A stretch of DNA of 11,165 nucleotides from Rhodanobacteraceae bacterium (GTDB lineage: Bacteria > Pseudomonadota > Gammaproteobacteria > Xanthomonadales > Rhodanobacteraceae), in the NCBI GenBank assembly GCA_025928735.1, contig JAICIW010000039.1:1-11165 (forward strand), read 5' to 3'. Position numbers and translations under genes: made by a program. Below the pieces are notes generated by a model. It saw nothing but the letters and a program-made list of their open reading frames with translations, did no database searches and was not told the origin of the DNA. Shown piece after piece: positions 5,163 through 11,165 of the stretch; the first letter of the stretch is position 1, and each line of letters starts with the position of its first letter.

Positions 5163-6896
5163 TCAGCGCCCGCCTTGCGCCCACGTGTCGCGCAAGGTCA
5201 CCGCGCGATTGAACACGGGCCGGTCGCTCGAATGATCGTGGCGGTCGGCGACGAAATAACCGGTGCGTTCGAACTGGAAATGTTGCTCGGGCGCGGCATC
5301 GCGCAACGATGGCTCCAGATGCGCGCGTACGCTCCGGCGCGAGTCCGGGTTCAGGTGATCCAGCCAGGTTTTGCCATCGGCATCATTGTCGGGGTCGGCG
5401 GTGTCGAACAGGCGGTCATACACACGCACCTCGGCTTCCACCGCATGCCTCGCGCTGACCCATTGGATAGTGCCTTTCACCTTCCGATTGGCACCTTCCA
5501 TGCCGTGGCGTGATTCCGGATCGAGCGTGCAGCGAAGTTCCGATACGTTGCCGGATGAATCCTTGATCATTTCGTCGCAGCGCACGATGCCGACCCCGCG
5601 CAGGCGCACTTCGCCGCCGGGCACCAGTCGCTTGAAACCCTTGGGCGGCACTTCGGCAAAATCCTCGCGCTCGATCAGCACGTCGCGCGAGAACGGCACC
5701 TCGCGTGTACCGAACGATTCGTCCTTGGGATGATTCGGAAACGCCAGCGTTTCCTCGTGATCGTCCGGCAGATTGGTGATCACGAGTCGCAGCGGATCCA
5801 GCACCGCCATCCGGCGCGGTGCGTGCGCATCCAGATCCTCGCGTACGCAGTTCTCCAGCACGCCGTAATCGATCACGCTGTTCTGCTTGGAAAGCCCGGC
5901 GCGTTCCCAGAACATCCGGATCGCGGCGGCGGTGAAGCCGCGTCGGCGCACGCCGGCCAGTGTCGGCATGCGTGGATCGTCCCAGCCGTCCACGCGCCCG
6001 TCGTTCACCAGTTCCAGCAGCTTGCGCTTGCTCATCACGGTGTACGAGAGATTGCCACGCGCGAATTCGATCTGGCGCGGTTTCGATGGCACGGTGCGCA
6101 GGCCCTTGTCGACCAGCGGCTGCCACAGTTCCCGATGGTTCGGGAGATCGGCGTTGTCGACGCACCAGTCGTACAGCGGGCGGTGATCCTCGAACTCCAG
6201 CGTGCAGAACGAATGCGTGATGCCTTCCAGCGCATCCGACAGCGAATGCGCGAAGTCGTACATCGGATAGATCGGCCACGTATCGCCGGTGTTCTGGTGG
6301 GTCACTTTGCGGATGCGGTACAGCGCGGGATCGCGCAGGTTGATGTTGCCGGAAGCCATCTCGATCTTGGCGCGAAGCGTGCGCGAACCATCGGCGAATT
6401 CGCCAGCGCGCATGCGGCGGAACAGGTCCAGGTTTTCTTCGACCGAACGATCGCGGTACGGCGAATCACGGCCGGGCTCGGTCAGCGTCCCGCGGAATTC
6501 GCGCACCTGTTCGGCATCGAGATCGTCCACATAGGCGTTGCCATCCCCGATCAGTTTCAGCGCGGCACGATAGAACACTTCGAAATAGTCGGACGCATGG
6601 CGCAGCTCGCTCCACTCGAACCCAAGCCAGCGCACCGAGTCCTTGATGCCTTCCACGAATGCGGGGTCTTCCTTGCCCGGATTGGTGTCGTCGAGCCGCA
6701 GATTGCAGGTGCCGCCGAACTCGCGCGCAACGCCGAAATCGAGACAGATCGCCTTGGCATGTCCGAGGTGCAGATGTCCATTCGGTTCCGGCGGAAAACG
6801 CGTGGCGACGCGACCGTCGTGCTTGCCCGAGGCTTGGTCGGCCAGCACGATCTGGCGGATGAAATTGGTGACGACGGGGGCGTGTTCGTCCGCCAT
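5163..6896 (-). CDS. glnS: Glutaminyl-tRNA synthetase
   Basis: Cytosolic class I aminoacyl-tRNA synthetase that attaches glutamine to tRNA-Gln using ATP. It has 577 residues, close to the E. coli enzyme (about 550). The Rossmann catalytic core opens with RFPPEPNGHLHLGHAKAI, where HLGH (43-46) is the class I HIGH motif, followed by LRLDDTNP (67-74). SYTVMSKRKL (284-293) carries the KMSKS-equivalent MSK. FCTLEFEDHRPLYDW (230-244) is characteristic of GlnRS and separates it from GluRS. The last 230 residues form the two-barrel anticodon-binding region (VLIERED, KGFKRLVPG, KVKGTIQWVSA, FERTGYF). The ATG at 6896 is chosen, with only a weak GGAC upstream; an in-frame TTG at 6911 would add five residues. 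The enzyme implies direct glutaminylation rather than sole reliance on GatCAB. It is transcribed alone, with 225 bp before the divergent DUF2007 gene. Confidence 0.98.
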   Translation of the reverse strand: MADEHAPVVTNFIRQIVLADQASGKHDGRVATRFPPEPNGHLHLGHAKAICLDFGVAREFGGTCNLRLDDTNPGKEDPAFVEGIKDSVRWLGFEWSELRHASDYFEVFYRAALKLIGDGNAYVDDLDAEQVREFRGTLTEPGRDSPYRDRSVEENLDLFRRMRAGEFADGSRTLRAKIEMASGNINLRDPALYRIRKVTHQNTGDTWPIYPMYDFAHSLSDALEGITHSFCTLEFEDHRPLYDWCVDNADLPNHRELWQPLVDKGLRTVPSKPRQIEFARGNLSYTVMSKRKLLELVNDGRVDGWDDPRMPTLAGVRRRGFTAAAIRMFWERAGLSKQNSVIDYGVLENCVREDLDAHAPRRMAVLDPLRLVITNLPDDHEETLAFPNHPKDESFGTREVPFSRDVLIEREDFAEVPPKGFKRLVPGGEVRLRGVGIVRCDEMIKDSSGNVSELRCTLDPESRHGMEGANRKVKGTIQWVSARHAVEAEVRVYDRLFDTADPDNDADGKTWLDHLNPDSRRSVRAHLEPSLRDAAPEQHFQFERTGYFVADRHDHSSDRPVFNRAVTLRDTWAQGGR

Positions 6897-6936
6897 GGAA
6901 ACGTCCGGCAAAGGTCAAAGCCGGCAGTTTAACGAG

Positions 6937-6952
6937 GCGTTCGGAAAAACGC
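6937..6952. repeat. Small inverted repeat in the glnS leader region
   Basis: GCGTT (6937-6941) and AACGC (6948-6952) pair around six bases, extendable by two pairs outward including one wobble. It is upstream of glnS on the minus strand, about 40 bases before the ATG. Short; it may be incidental. Confidence 0.3.
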
Positions 6953-7073
6953 TTGAAAGTAAGTTCCACCCGGAGCGGCTTTGGTGAAAAGTCAGGCCAA
7001 GGATGGCCGTTCCGGAGTTTGGCAATGGCTTGCCCGGACGGATGCAGCGGGGTTCGAGAAGCAGCGATCATGG

Positions 7074-7101
7074 ACGATCGCAAAACGAAACGATCGCAAA
7101 A
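7074..7101. promoter_or_regulatory. Tandem 12-bp direct repeat upstream of the DUF2007-apt pair
   Basis: ACGATCGCAAAA occurs at 7074-7085 and 7090-7101, four bases apart (period 16). A further partial copy, GCGATCA, lies at 7064-7070. The copies end about 20 bases before the DUF2007 ATG, where a promoter's -35/-10 region or an operator would be. CGATCG within each copy is itself palindromic. No convincing sigma-70 hexamers could be assigned. Confidence 0.45.
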
Positions 7102-7121
7102 ATATGTGCTAGTTTGGAGCC

Positions 7122-7400
7122 ATGCGAACGGTCTACCACGCCGAAGGCATCGTCGATGCGCATCTTGTCAAGGACGCGCTGGAGCAAGCTGGCATCCCGG
7201 CGTTCGTCAACGGCGAATACCTGATCGGCGGAATGGGGCAGTTGCCCGCGCGGGACTTCCTGACCGTGAGCGTGCCCGACGTTGCGGTCGAAGCGGCCGT
7301 GCCGGTGGTGCGCGAAGTGACGGATCTGCTCCGCACGCCGGAATCCGAAGCGGTCCCGCAACACGCGCCGCCGCTGCACCTGAAGCCTGCGGCTACTTGA
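7122..7400 (+). CDS. DUF2007-domain protein (putative signal-transducing protein family)
   Basis: A 92-residue soluble protein with the small DUF2007 alpha/beta fold. It opens MRTVYHAEGIVDAHLVKDALEQAGIPAFV, the usual pattern of a short strand, a helix with E/D-A-x-L-V-K-x-x-L-E-x-A-G-I, and a second strand. Then come NGEYLIGGMGQLP and FLTVSVPDVAVEAAVPVV. The domain is annotated in databases as a putative signal transducer and is related to the ACT/GlnB-like ferredoxin folds; its biochemical role is unknown. The tail (72-92) is Pro-rich and probably disordered. GGAG lies only two bases before the ATG, closer than ideal. The stop TGA overlaps the TTG start of apt, so the two are very likely one transcript with coupled translation. 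Tandem repeats lie just upstream. Confidence 0.83.
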   Translation: MRTVYHAEGIVDAHLVKDALEQAGIPAFVNGEYLIGGMGQLPARDFLTVSVPDVAVEAAVPVVREVTDLLRTPESEAVPQHAPPLHLKPAAT

Positions 7401-7957
7401 GCGAGGTCGCGGTCAGCGCGGAGATCGATGACGCGCTGCGCGCACGGCTTGCCGCGCACGTCCGCGATGTGCCGAATTTCCCGTCGCCCGGCGTGCTGTT
7501 CAAGGACATCACGCCACTGCTGGCCGATGCGCGGGCCTTGCGCGATTGCGTGGACGCGTTGGCGGCGCCTTGGCGCGGCGCGGGGCTCGATGCGATTTGC
7601 GGGATCGAGGCGCGCGGCTTCATCTTCGGTGCGGCGCTGGCGCGCGCGCTGGATGTCGGCTTCGTGCCGCTGCGCAAGGCCGGCAAGTTGCCGGCGGCCA
7701 CCCGCGGCGTCGAATATCTTCTCGAATACGGCTCCGCACGATTGGAAGCCCACGCGGATGCGCTCACTTCCGGCGCGCGCGTGCTGATCGTCGACGACGT
7801 GCTGGCGACCGGCGGCACGTTGGCGGCCGGCTTCGAACTGGTGCAAAGCCTCGACGCCGAGGTCGCGGGCGCTGCGGTGGTGATCGAACTCGCATTCCTC
7901 GCGGGACGCGCGCGCTGGCCCGCAGATGTGCCGCTGCAGGCGCTGCTCCGCTATTGA
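7397..7957 (+). CDS. apt: Adenine phosphoribosyltransferase
   Basis: Cytosolic purine-salvage enzyme that makes AMP and pyrophosphate from adenine and PRPP. It has 186 residues, normal for the family. The PRPP-binding motif VLIVDDVLATGGT is at 129-141. The adenine-side segments are VPNFPSPGVLFKDITPLL (25-42), GIEARGFIFGAALA (69-82) and VPLRKAGKLP (90-99), where the flexible catalytic loop begins. EYLLEYGSARLEAHADAL (106-123) is also standard. No ATG or GTG occurs in frame before the conserved core, so TTG at 7397 is the likely start. It overlaps the DUF2007 TGA as TTGA, which supports re-initiation by ribosomes finishing the upstream gene. The C-terminus keeps the LLRY end but is compact after VVIELAF. 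The gene converges on the protease gene across a 98-bp gap that holds two alternative hairpins. Confidence 0.95.
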   Translation: MSEVAVSAEIDDALRARLAAHVRDVPNFPSPGVLFKDITPLLADARALRDCVDALAAPWRGAGLDAICGIEARGFIFGAALARALDVGFVPLRKAGKLPAATRGVEYLLEYGSARLEAHADALTSGARVLIVDDVLATGGTLAAGFELVQSLDAEVAGAAVVIELAFLAGRARWPADVPLQALLRY

Positions 7958-7992
7958 TCGCCCGTGCTTCCGCAGGTTGCGCTGAATGCCAT

Positions 7993-8028
7993 GAAGCCCG
8001 ACACGTCGCGTCGAAGACGTTGGGCTTC
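7993..8028 (+). terminator. Stem-loop after apt, candidate terminator
   Basis: GAAGCCC (7993-7999) pairs with GGGCTTC (8022-8028), and ACGTC (8003-8007) with GACGT (8016-8020), separated by a small internal loop and closing on an eight-base loop. It stands 35 bases after the apt stop. It shares its right arm with the next hairpin, so only one of the two can form at a time. No T run follows. Confidence 0.4.
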
Positions 8029-8054
8029 CGCCGATGAAGCCGGCGTCAGCCCAA
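8020..8054 (-). terminator. Stem-loop after the protease gene, candidate terminator
   Basis: TTGGGCT (8020-8026) pairs with AGCCCAA (8048-8054), and inside it CGCCG (8029-8033) with CGGCG (8041-8045) around a seven-base loop, with a two-base internal mismatch between. On the minus strand it begins one base after the protease stop codon. No T run follows. Confidence 0.45.
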
Positions 8055-8055
8055 T

Positions 8056-9237
8056 CTAACCGCGCGGTGTGGTTTGCCGGAACGTGGGACGTTGCGCCAG
8101 CACCACTTGGGTGTGGAACGGTTCGCCCGCGCGCAGCCCGGAAATCTCGACCTTGCTGCCGGGTGCCATTTCCGCTTCGCGGGTGCGCAATCCGGCGGGG
8201 TCGATGATGGGTTGCTTGTCCATCTTCAGCAGCACGTCGCCCGTCTGCAGCCCCGCCTGGGCCGCCGGGCCGCCCGGGTAAATGTCGACCACCATCGCGC
8301 CGCGCGCGGCGGCTGGCAGACCGGAATCGGCGGAGATCATCACGTTGCCGACTTCCACGCCCAACCAGCCCCGCACCACCCGGCCGTGCTCCACGATCTG
8401 CTCCAGCACGCGCTTGGCGGTGCGCACCGGAATCGCGAAGCCGATGCCCTGGGCGCCGGCATCGCGATCGAACATCGCGGTGTTGATGCCGATCAGTTCG
8501 CCTTTGGCGTTCACCAGCGCGCCACCGGAGTTGCCGGAGTTGATGGCGGCGTCGGTCTGGATGAAATCCTCGTACGGCGACAGGACCAACTGTCGCTGCA
8601 GCGCGCTGACGATGCCCATCGTCACCGTCTGACCGATGCCGAACGGGTTGCCGATCGCCAGCACCACGTCGCCTACGCGCGGCGCTTCGCCGTCGACCTG
8701 GATCGTGGGCAATGTGCCGGCGTCGATCTTCAGCACCGCGAGGTCGGTATCCGGGTCGGTGCCGATCACCCGCGCATGCGCCACGCGGCCATCGTGCAGC
8801 ATCACCTGGATGTCGTCCGCGCCCGAGATCACGTGGTTGTTGGTGAGTACGTAACCGTCGGAGGTGAAGATCACGCCGGAGCCGAGGCTCTGTTCGCGAC
8901 GTTTCAGCGCCGGCGCGGCCATGCCGCCCCACAGTCGCTGCAGGATCGGATCGGGAAACACCGCCAGCGGCCGCTCGGTGACGGTCTTGTCGGCATAGAT
9001 GTTCACCACTGCGGGCGTCGCCTTGGCGACGGCATCGGCGTAGGAAGCGGGACCCGCCGCCGGCGCCTCGAAAGCCGGGCGCGCGGAGGTGTTGGTGCTT
9101 GCGGGATGCCCGCCGCGCAGGCCGTCGCGCAGGTGCGCGCCCACGCCCGGCCACGCGAGGCTGATCAGAAAGGCGGCCGCAAGACCCACCACCACGAATT
9201 GCAGGATGAACAGTAGCGGGCGAAGCTTGCCAAGCAT
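8056..9237 (-). CDS. Membrane-anchored trypsin-like serine protease with one PDZ domain (DegS/AlgW type)
   Basis: Periplasmic HtrA-family protease of 393 residues. An N-terminal segment (6-29) forms an uncleaved membrane anchor. A variable Ala/Pro/Ser-rich linker runs to about 65. The protease domain follows, with the catalytic triad His135 in LTNNHV, Asp165 in DTDLAVLKI and Ser237 in GNSGG. One PDZ domain spans about 283-385 (RGWLGVEV, VVDIYPGGPAAQAGLQTGDVLLKMD). One PDZ and a membrane anchor match DegS/AlgW, which senses misfolded outer-membrane proteins and makes the first cut in an anti-sigma factor; DegP and DegQ have two PDZ domains. The regulatory role is family inference, as no anti-sigma factor is in the window. 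GAGG lies 11 bases before the ATG at 9237. Loop LA region 84-112 is fairly long. The gene is divergent from petA and converges on apt. A DegQ-like housekeeping protease with a lost PDZ is the alternative. Confidence 0.93.
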   Translation of the reverse strand: MLGKLRPLLFILQFVVVGLAAAFLISLAWPGVGAHLRDGLRGGHPASTNTSARPAFEAPAAGPASYADAVAKATPAVVNIYADKTVTERPLAVFPDPILQRLWGGMAAPALKRREQSLGSGVIFTSDGYVLTNNHVISGADDIQVMLHDGRVAHARVIGTDPDTDLAVLKIDAGTLPTIQVDGEAPRVGDVVLAIGNPFGIGQTVTMGIVSALQRQLVLSPYEDFIQTDAAINSGNSGGALVNAKGELIGINTAMFDRDAGAQGIGFAIPVRTAKRVLEQIVEHGRVVRGWLGVEVGNVMISADSGLPAAARGAMVVDIYPGGPAAQAGLQTGDVLLKMDKQPIIDPAGLRTREAEMAPGSKVEISGLRAGEPFHTQVVLAQRPTFRQTTPRG

Positions 9238-9268
9238 GGGGAATGCGGCCTCGTCGGACGCCGTCGGA

Positions 9269-9297
9269 TTGTGCGCTCACGAGGCGAACGCTAAACT
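9269..9297 (+). promoter_or_regulatory. Candidate sigma-70 promoter of the pet operon
   Basis: TTGTGC (9269-9274) and TAAACT (9292-9297) are separated by exactly 17 bases, matching the consensus hexamers at three and four of six positions. Transcription from about 9304 would give a leader of some 125 bases before petA. That leader holds a six-pair hairpin, CGGTCG/CGACCG, at 9333-9348. No other candidate in the 192-bp gap looks better. Confidence 0.4.
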
Positions 9298-9429
9298 AAC
9301 ACGATTTTGGGGCCCGATGAATGACGGGACTGCGGTCGTGGCCGACCGTTCGTACGTTCCGTGCGCATCGGACAACACCGACCGCGGCGTGGTTCAAATG
9401 TCGCGACTACAGGCAGTGCGGAGAGGCTG

Positions 9430-10026
9430 ATGGCGGACGAAAGCATCAACAAGGGTCGACGCAGGTTCCTCACGGCATCCACGGCCGTGATTGGCGGCGC
9501 CGGTTTGGCCATCACGGCGATTCCATTCGTCGAAACCTGGTTGCCCAGCGCGCGCGCCGAGGCGGCCGGCGCCCCGGTGACCGTCGCGATCGGCAAGATC
9601 GAACCCGGCCAGATGGTGCGCTACGGCTGGCAAAGCCAGCCGGTGTTCGTAGTGAATCGCACCCCCGAACAATTGCAATGGCTGCCCAAGCAGGACCCGC
9701 TGCTGCGTGATCCGCAGTCGAAGGAGTCCGAGCAGCCGAAGTATTGCCAGAACGCCACGCGCTCCATCAAACCCGAGTGGATGGTGCTGATCGGCATCTG
9801 CACCCACCTGGGTTGCGTGCCCGACTACAAAGGCGAGGTGAAGCCCGAACCGTTCGACCCGAACTGGAAGGGCGGCTTCTACTGCCCGTGCCATCACTCC
9901 CGCTACGACGTGGCGGCGCGCGTTTATCAAGGCGTCCCGGCGCCGCTGAACATGGTGGTGCCGCCGTACCACTTCGTCGATGACACCCATATCCAGATCG
10001 GCGTCGATCCGAAAGGAGCCGCGTAA
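9430..10026 (+). CDS. petA: Ubiquinol-cytochrome c reductase, Rieske iron-sulfur subunit
   Basis: The 2Fe-2S subunit of cytochrome bc1, which takes one electron from ubiquinol at the Qo site and passes it to cytochrome c1. It has 198 residues. A twin-arginine signal-anchor (GRRRFLTASTAVIGGAG, 9-25) keeps it in the membrane with the cluster domain outside. Cluster box 1 is CTHLGC (124-129) and box 2 is CPCHHS (152-157). By homology the ligands are Cys124, His126, Cys152 and His155, with Cys129-Cys154 as the disulfide. Ser157 and Tyr159, which tune potential, are kept. Residue 156 is His where Gly is usual. GAPLN-type PAPLNMVVPPY (170-180) is the Pro loop. GGAG lies six bases before the ATG at 9430. 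The stop shares one base with the petB start (TAATG), so this is the first gene of a petABC operon. Confidence 0.97.
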   Translation: MADESINKGRRRFLTASTAVIGGAGLAITAIPFVETWLPSARAEAAGAPVTVAIGKIEPGQMVRYGWQSQPVFVVNRTPEQLQWLPKQDPLLRDPQSKESEQPKYCQNATRSIKPEWMVLIGICTHLGCVPDYKGEVKPEPFDPNWKGGFYCPCHHSRYDVAARVYQGVPAPLNMVVPPYHFVDDTHIQIGVDPKGAA

Positions 10027-11165
10027 TGGGCGCGTTCACGCAATGGTTCAACGAGCGCACGCCGGGGCTGGGCGCGGTCTACAAGAAGCACATGACGGGC
10101 TACTACGCGCCCAGGAACTTCAACGTCATGTACTACTTCGGTTCGCTGGCGCTGCTGGTGCTGGTGAACCAGATCGTCACCGGTATCTTCCTGACGATGT
10201 TCTACACGCCGACTGCGGCCGGCGCGTTCGATTCCGTTCAATACATCATGCGCGACGTGCACTGGGGCTGGCTGGTGCGATACATGCACGTGACCGGCGC
10301 CTCGATGTTCTTCATCGTGGTGTACCTGCACATGTTCCGCGGGCTGATGTACGGCTCGTACAAGAAGCCTCGCGAATTGGTCTGGCTGCTGGGCATGCTG
10401 ATCTTCCTGGCGCTGATGGCCGAGGCCTTCATGGGCTATGTGTTGCCGTGGGGCAACATGTCGTTCTGGGGCGCCAAGGTGATCATCACCCTGTTCAGCG
10501 CGGTGCCGGTGATCGGCTCGCAACTGGTGGACTGGATCATGGGCAGCTTCGTGCCGTCCGATCCCACCCTGAACCGCTTCTTTGCGCTGCACGTGGTGGC
10601 GCTGCCACTGGTGTTGCTGCTGCTGGTGGTGCTGCATCTGGGCGCGCTGCATGAAGTGGGTTCCAACAACCCCGACGGCGTCGAGATCAAGAAGCACAAG
10701 GGCCCGGATGGCCACCCGCTGGATGGCATTCCGTTCCATCCGTACTACACATTGAAGGATCTGGTCGGCGTGGGCGTGTTCCTGATCATTTGCGCCGTCA
10801 TCATTTTCTTCGAGCCGACCGTGGGCGGGTTCTTCCTCGAACACGACAACTCGATCCCGGCCAACGATCTGGTGACGCCGGCCACGATCAAACCCGTGTG
10901 GTACTTCTCGCCGTTCTACGCGATCCTGCGGATGATTCCGAGCAAGGGCTTCGGCGTGCTGGCGATGGCGCTGTCGATCATCGTGCTGTTCCTGGTGCCG
11001 TGGCTGGATCGCGGCAAGGTCAAGTCGGTCCGCTACCGCGGCGTTGGCTACAAGGTGGCACTGACGATTTTCGCGATCGTGTTCATCCTGCTGGCCGCGA
11101 TCGGCGCCGACCTTACGCCCGGCTGGATCGTGTCCATCTTCGGCCCCAATGCCGACATCACCACG
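10026..11165 (+). CDS. petB: Ubiquinol-cytochrome c reductase, cytochrome b subunit (3' end beyond window)
   Basis: Core membrane subunit of cytochrome bc1, holding haems bL and bH and both quinone sites. 380 residues are present; the family has about 400-430, so only the last part is missing. Haem ligands are His88 and His102 (13 residues between) and His189 and His204 (14 between). The Qo-side motif reads PWGNMSFWGAK (141-151) where PWGQMS is common. The Qo loop motif is PVWY (290-293), not PEWY. GSNNPDGVE (212-220) after helix D is typical of bc1. The N-terminus (MGAFTQWFNERTPGL) and the helix-rich pattern match bacterial PetB. It begins at the ATG overlapping the petA stop, so translation is coupled. 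It is fused to nothing within the window; the C-terminal helices past 340 are present in part. Cytochrome c1 (petC) is expected next. Confidence 0.97.
   Translation, partial: MGAFTQWFNERTPGLGAVYKKHMTGYYAPRNFNVMYYFGSLALLVLVNQIVTGIFLTMFYTPTAAGAFDSVQYIMRDVHWGWLVRYMHVTGASMFFIVVYLHMFRGLMYGSYKKPRELVWLLGMLIFLALMAEAFMGYVLPWGNMSFWGAKVIITLFSAVPVIGSQLVDWIMGSFVPSDPTLNRFFALHVVALPLVLLLLVVLHLGALHEVGSNNPDGVEIKKHKGPDGHPLDGIPFHPYYTLKDLVGVGVFLIICAVIIFFEPTVGGFFLEHDNSIPANDLVTPATIKPVWYFSPFYAILRMIPSKGFGVLAMALSIIVLFLVPWLDRGKVKSVRYRGVGYKVALTIFAIVFILLAAIGADLTPGWIVSIFGPNADITT

Noticed and set aside
5730..6932. 400-residue plus-strand frame opposite glnS
   Set aside because: It is a mirror frame of a strongly biased GC-rich gene; no start site or domain is visible.
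6995..7034. Two small stems (GGCCA/TGGCC and GGCAA/TTGCC) between glnS and DUF2007
   Set aside because: Five-pair stems without a T run or any positional logic; too weak to call.
8074..9216. 380-residue plus-strand frame opposite the protease gene
   Set aside because: His/Arg-rich shadow of the protease gene, which has a full catalytic triad on the other strand.
7133..9280. 715-residue minus-strand frame across apt and the protease gene
   Set aside because: It is in a different frame from the protease gene and antisense to apt and DUF2007; Arg-rich low-complexity translation.
9927..10844. 305-residue minus-strand frame opposite petB
   Set aside because: Gln/His-rich translation arising from the complement of Leu/Val/Met-rich codons in a membrane protein.

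Overview
The window is a compact, GC-rich stretch of bacterial chromosome. The gene set (a gammaproteobacterial-type GlnRS, a one-PDZ DegS/AlgW protease, and the start of a petABC operon whose cytochrome b has PVWY in place of PEWY and a 14-residue spacer between its second pair of haem ligands) points to a gammaproteobacterium. The Xanthomonadales (Rhodanobacter/Xanthomonas-like) fit best. That placement is inference from protein character, not from a search. No tRNA, rRNA, insertion sequence, prophage or CRISPR array is visible.

Layout, left to right. (1) The 5' part of a POT-family peptide transporter runs off the left edge (minus). (2) A small DUF883/ElaB-like membrane-anchored protein (plus) converges on a TVP38/TMEM64 membrane protein (minus). 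(3) A zinc-dependent nucleoside deaminase follows (minus). (4) A Tat-signal-bearing NIPSNAP protein (minus) is divergent from an ArsR-type regulator (plus). (5) Three small genes lie on the minus strand: DUF1328, CsbD-like and a secreted BON-domain protein. BON and CsbD are tightly coupled, and a strongly hairpin-rich non-coding stretch of about 200 bp separates them from DUF1328. (6) glnS (minus). (7) A DUF2007 gene and apt (plus) overlap through TTGA. (8) A DegS/AlgW-like serine protease (minus) converges on apt across alternative hairpins. (9) petA and petB (plus), overlapping by one base, run off the right edge.

Functionally, most of the window is housekeeping: glutamine charging of tRNA, adenine salvage, the cytochrome bc1 complex, and periplasmic protein quality control. 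The accessory layer is a set of small envelope or stress-type proteins (DUF883-like, DUF1328, BON, CsbD). Each belongs to a family often linked to general or osmotic stress, and they sit within about 4 kb of each other, with the TVP38, deaminase, NIPSNAP and ArsR genes in between.

I found no clear new multi-gene system. The points most worth a second look are the multi-hairpin block at 4060-4258, the in-frame Tat-signal/internal-start arrangement of the NIPSNAP gene, the tandem repeat plus palindrome in the BON leader, the mutually exclusive hairpins between apt and the protease gene, and a Gly-to-His change in the second Rieske cluster-binding box.
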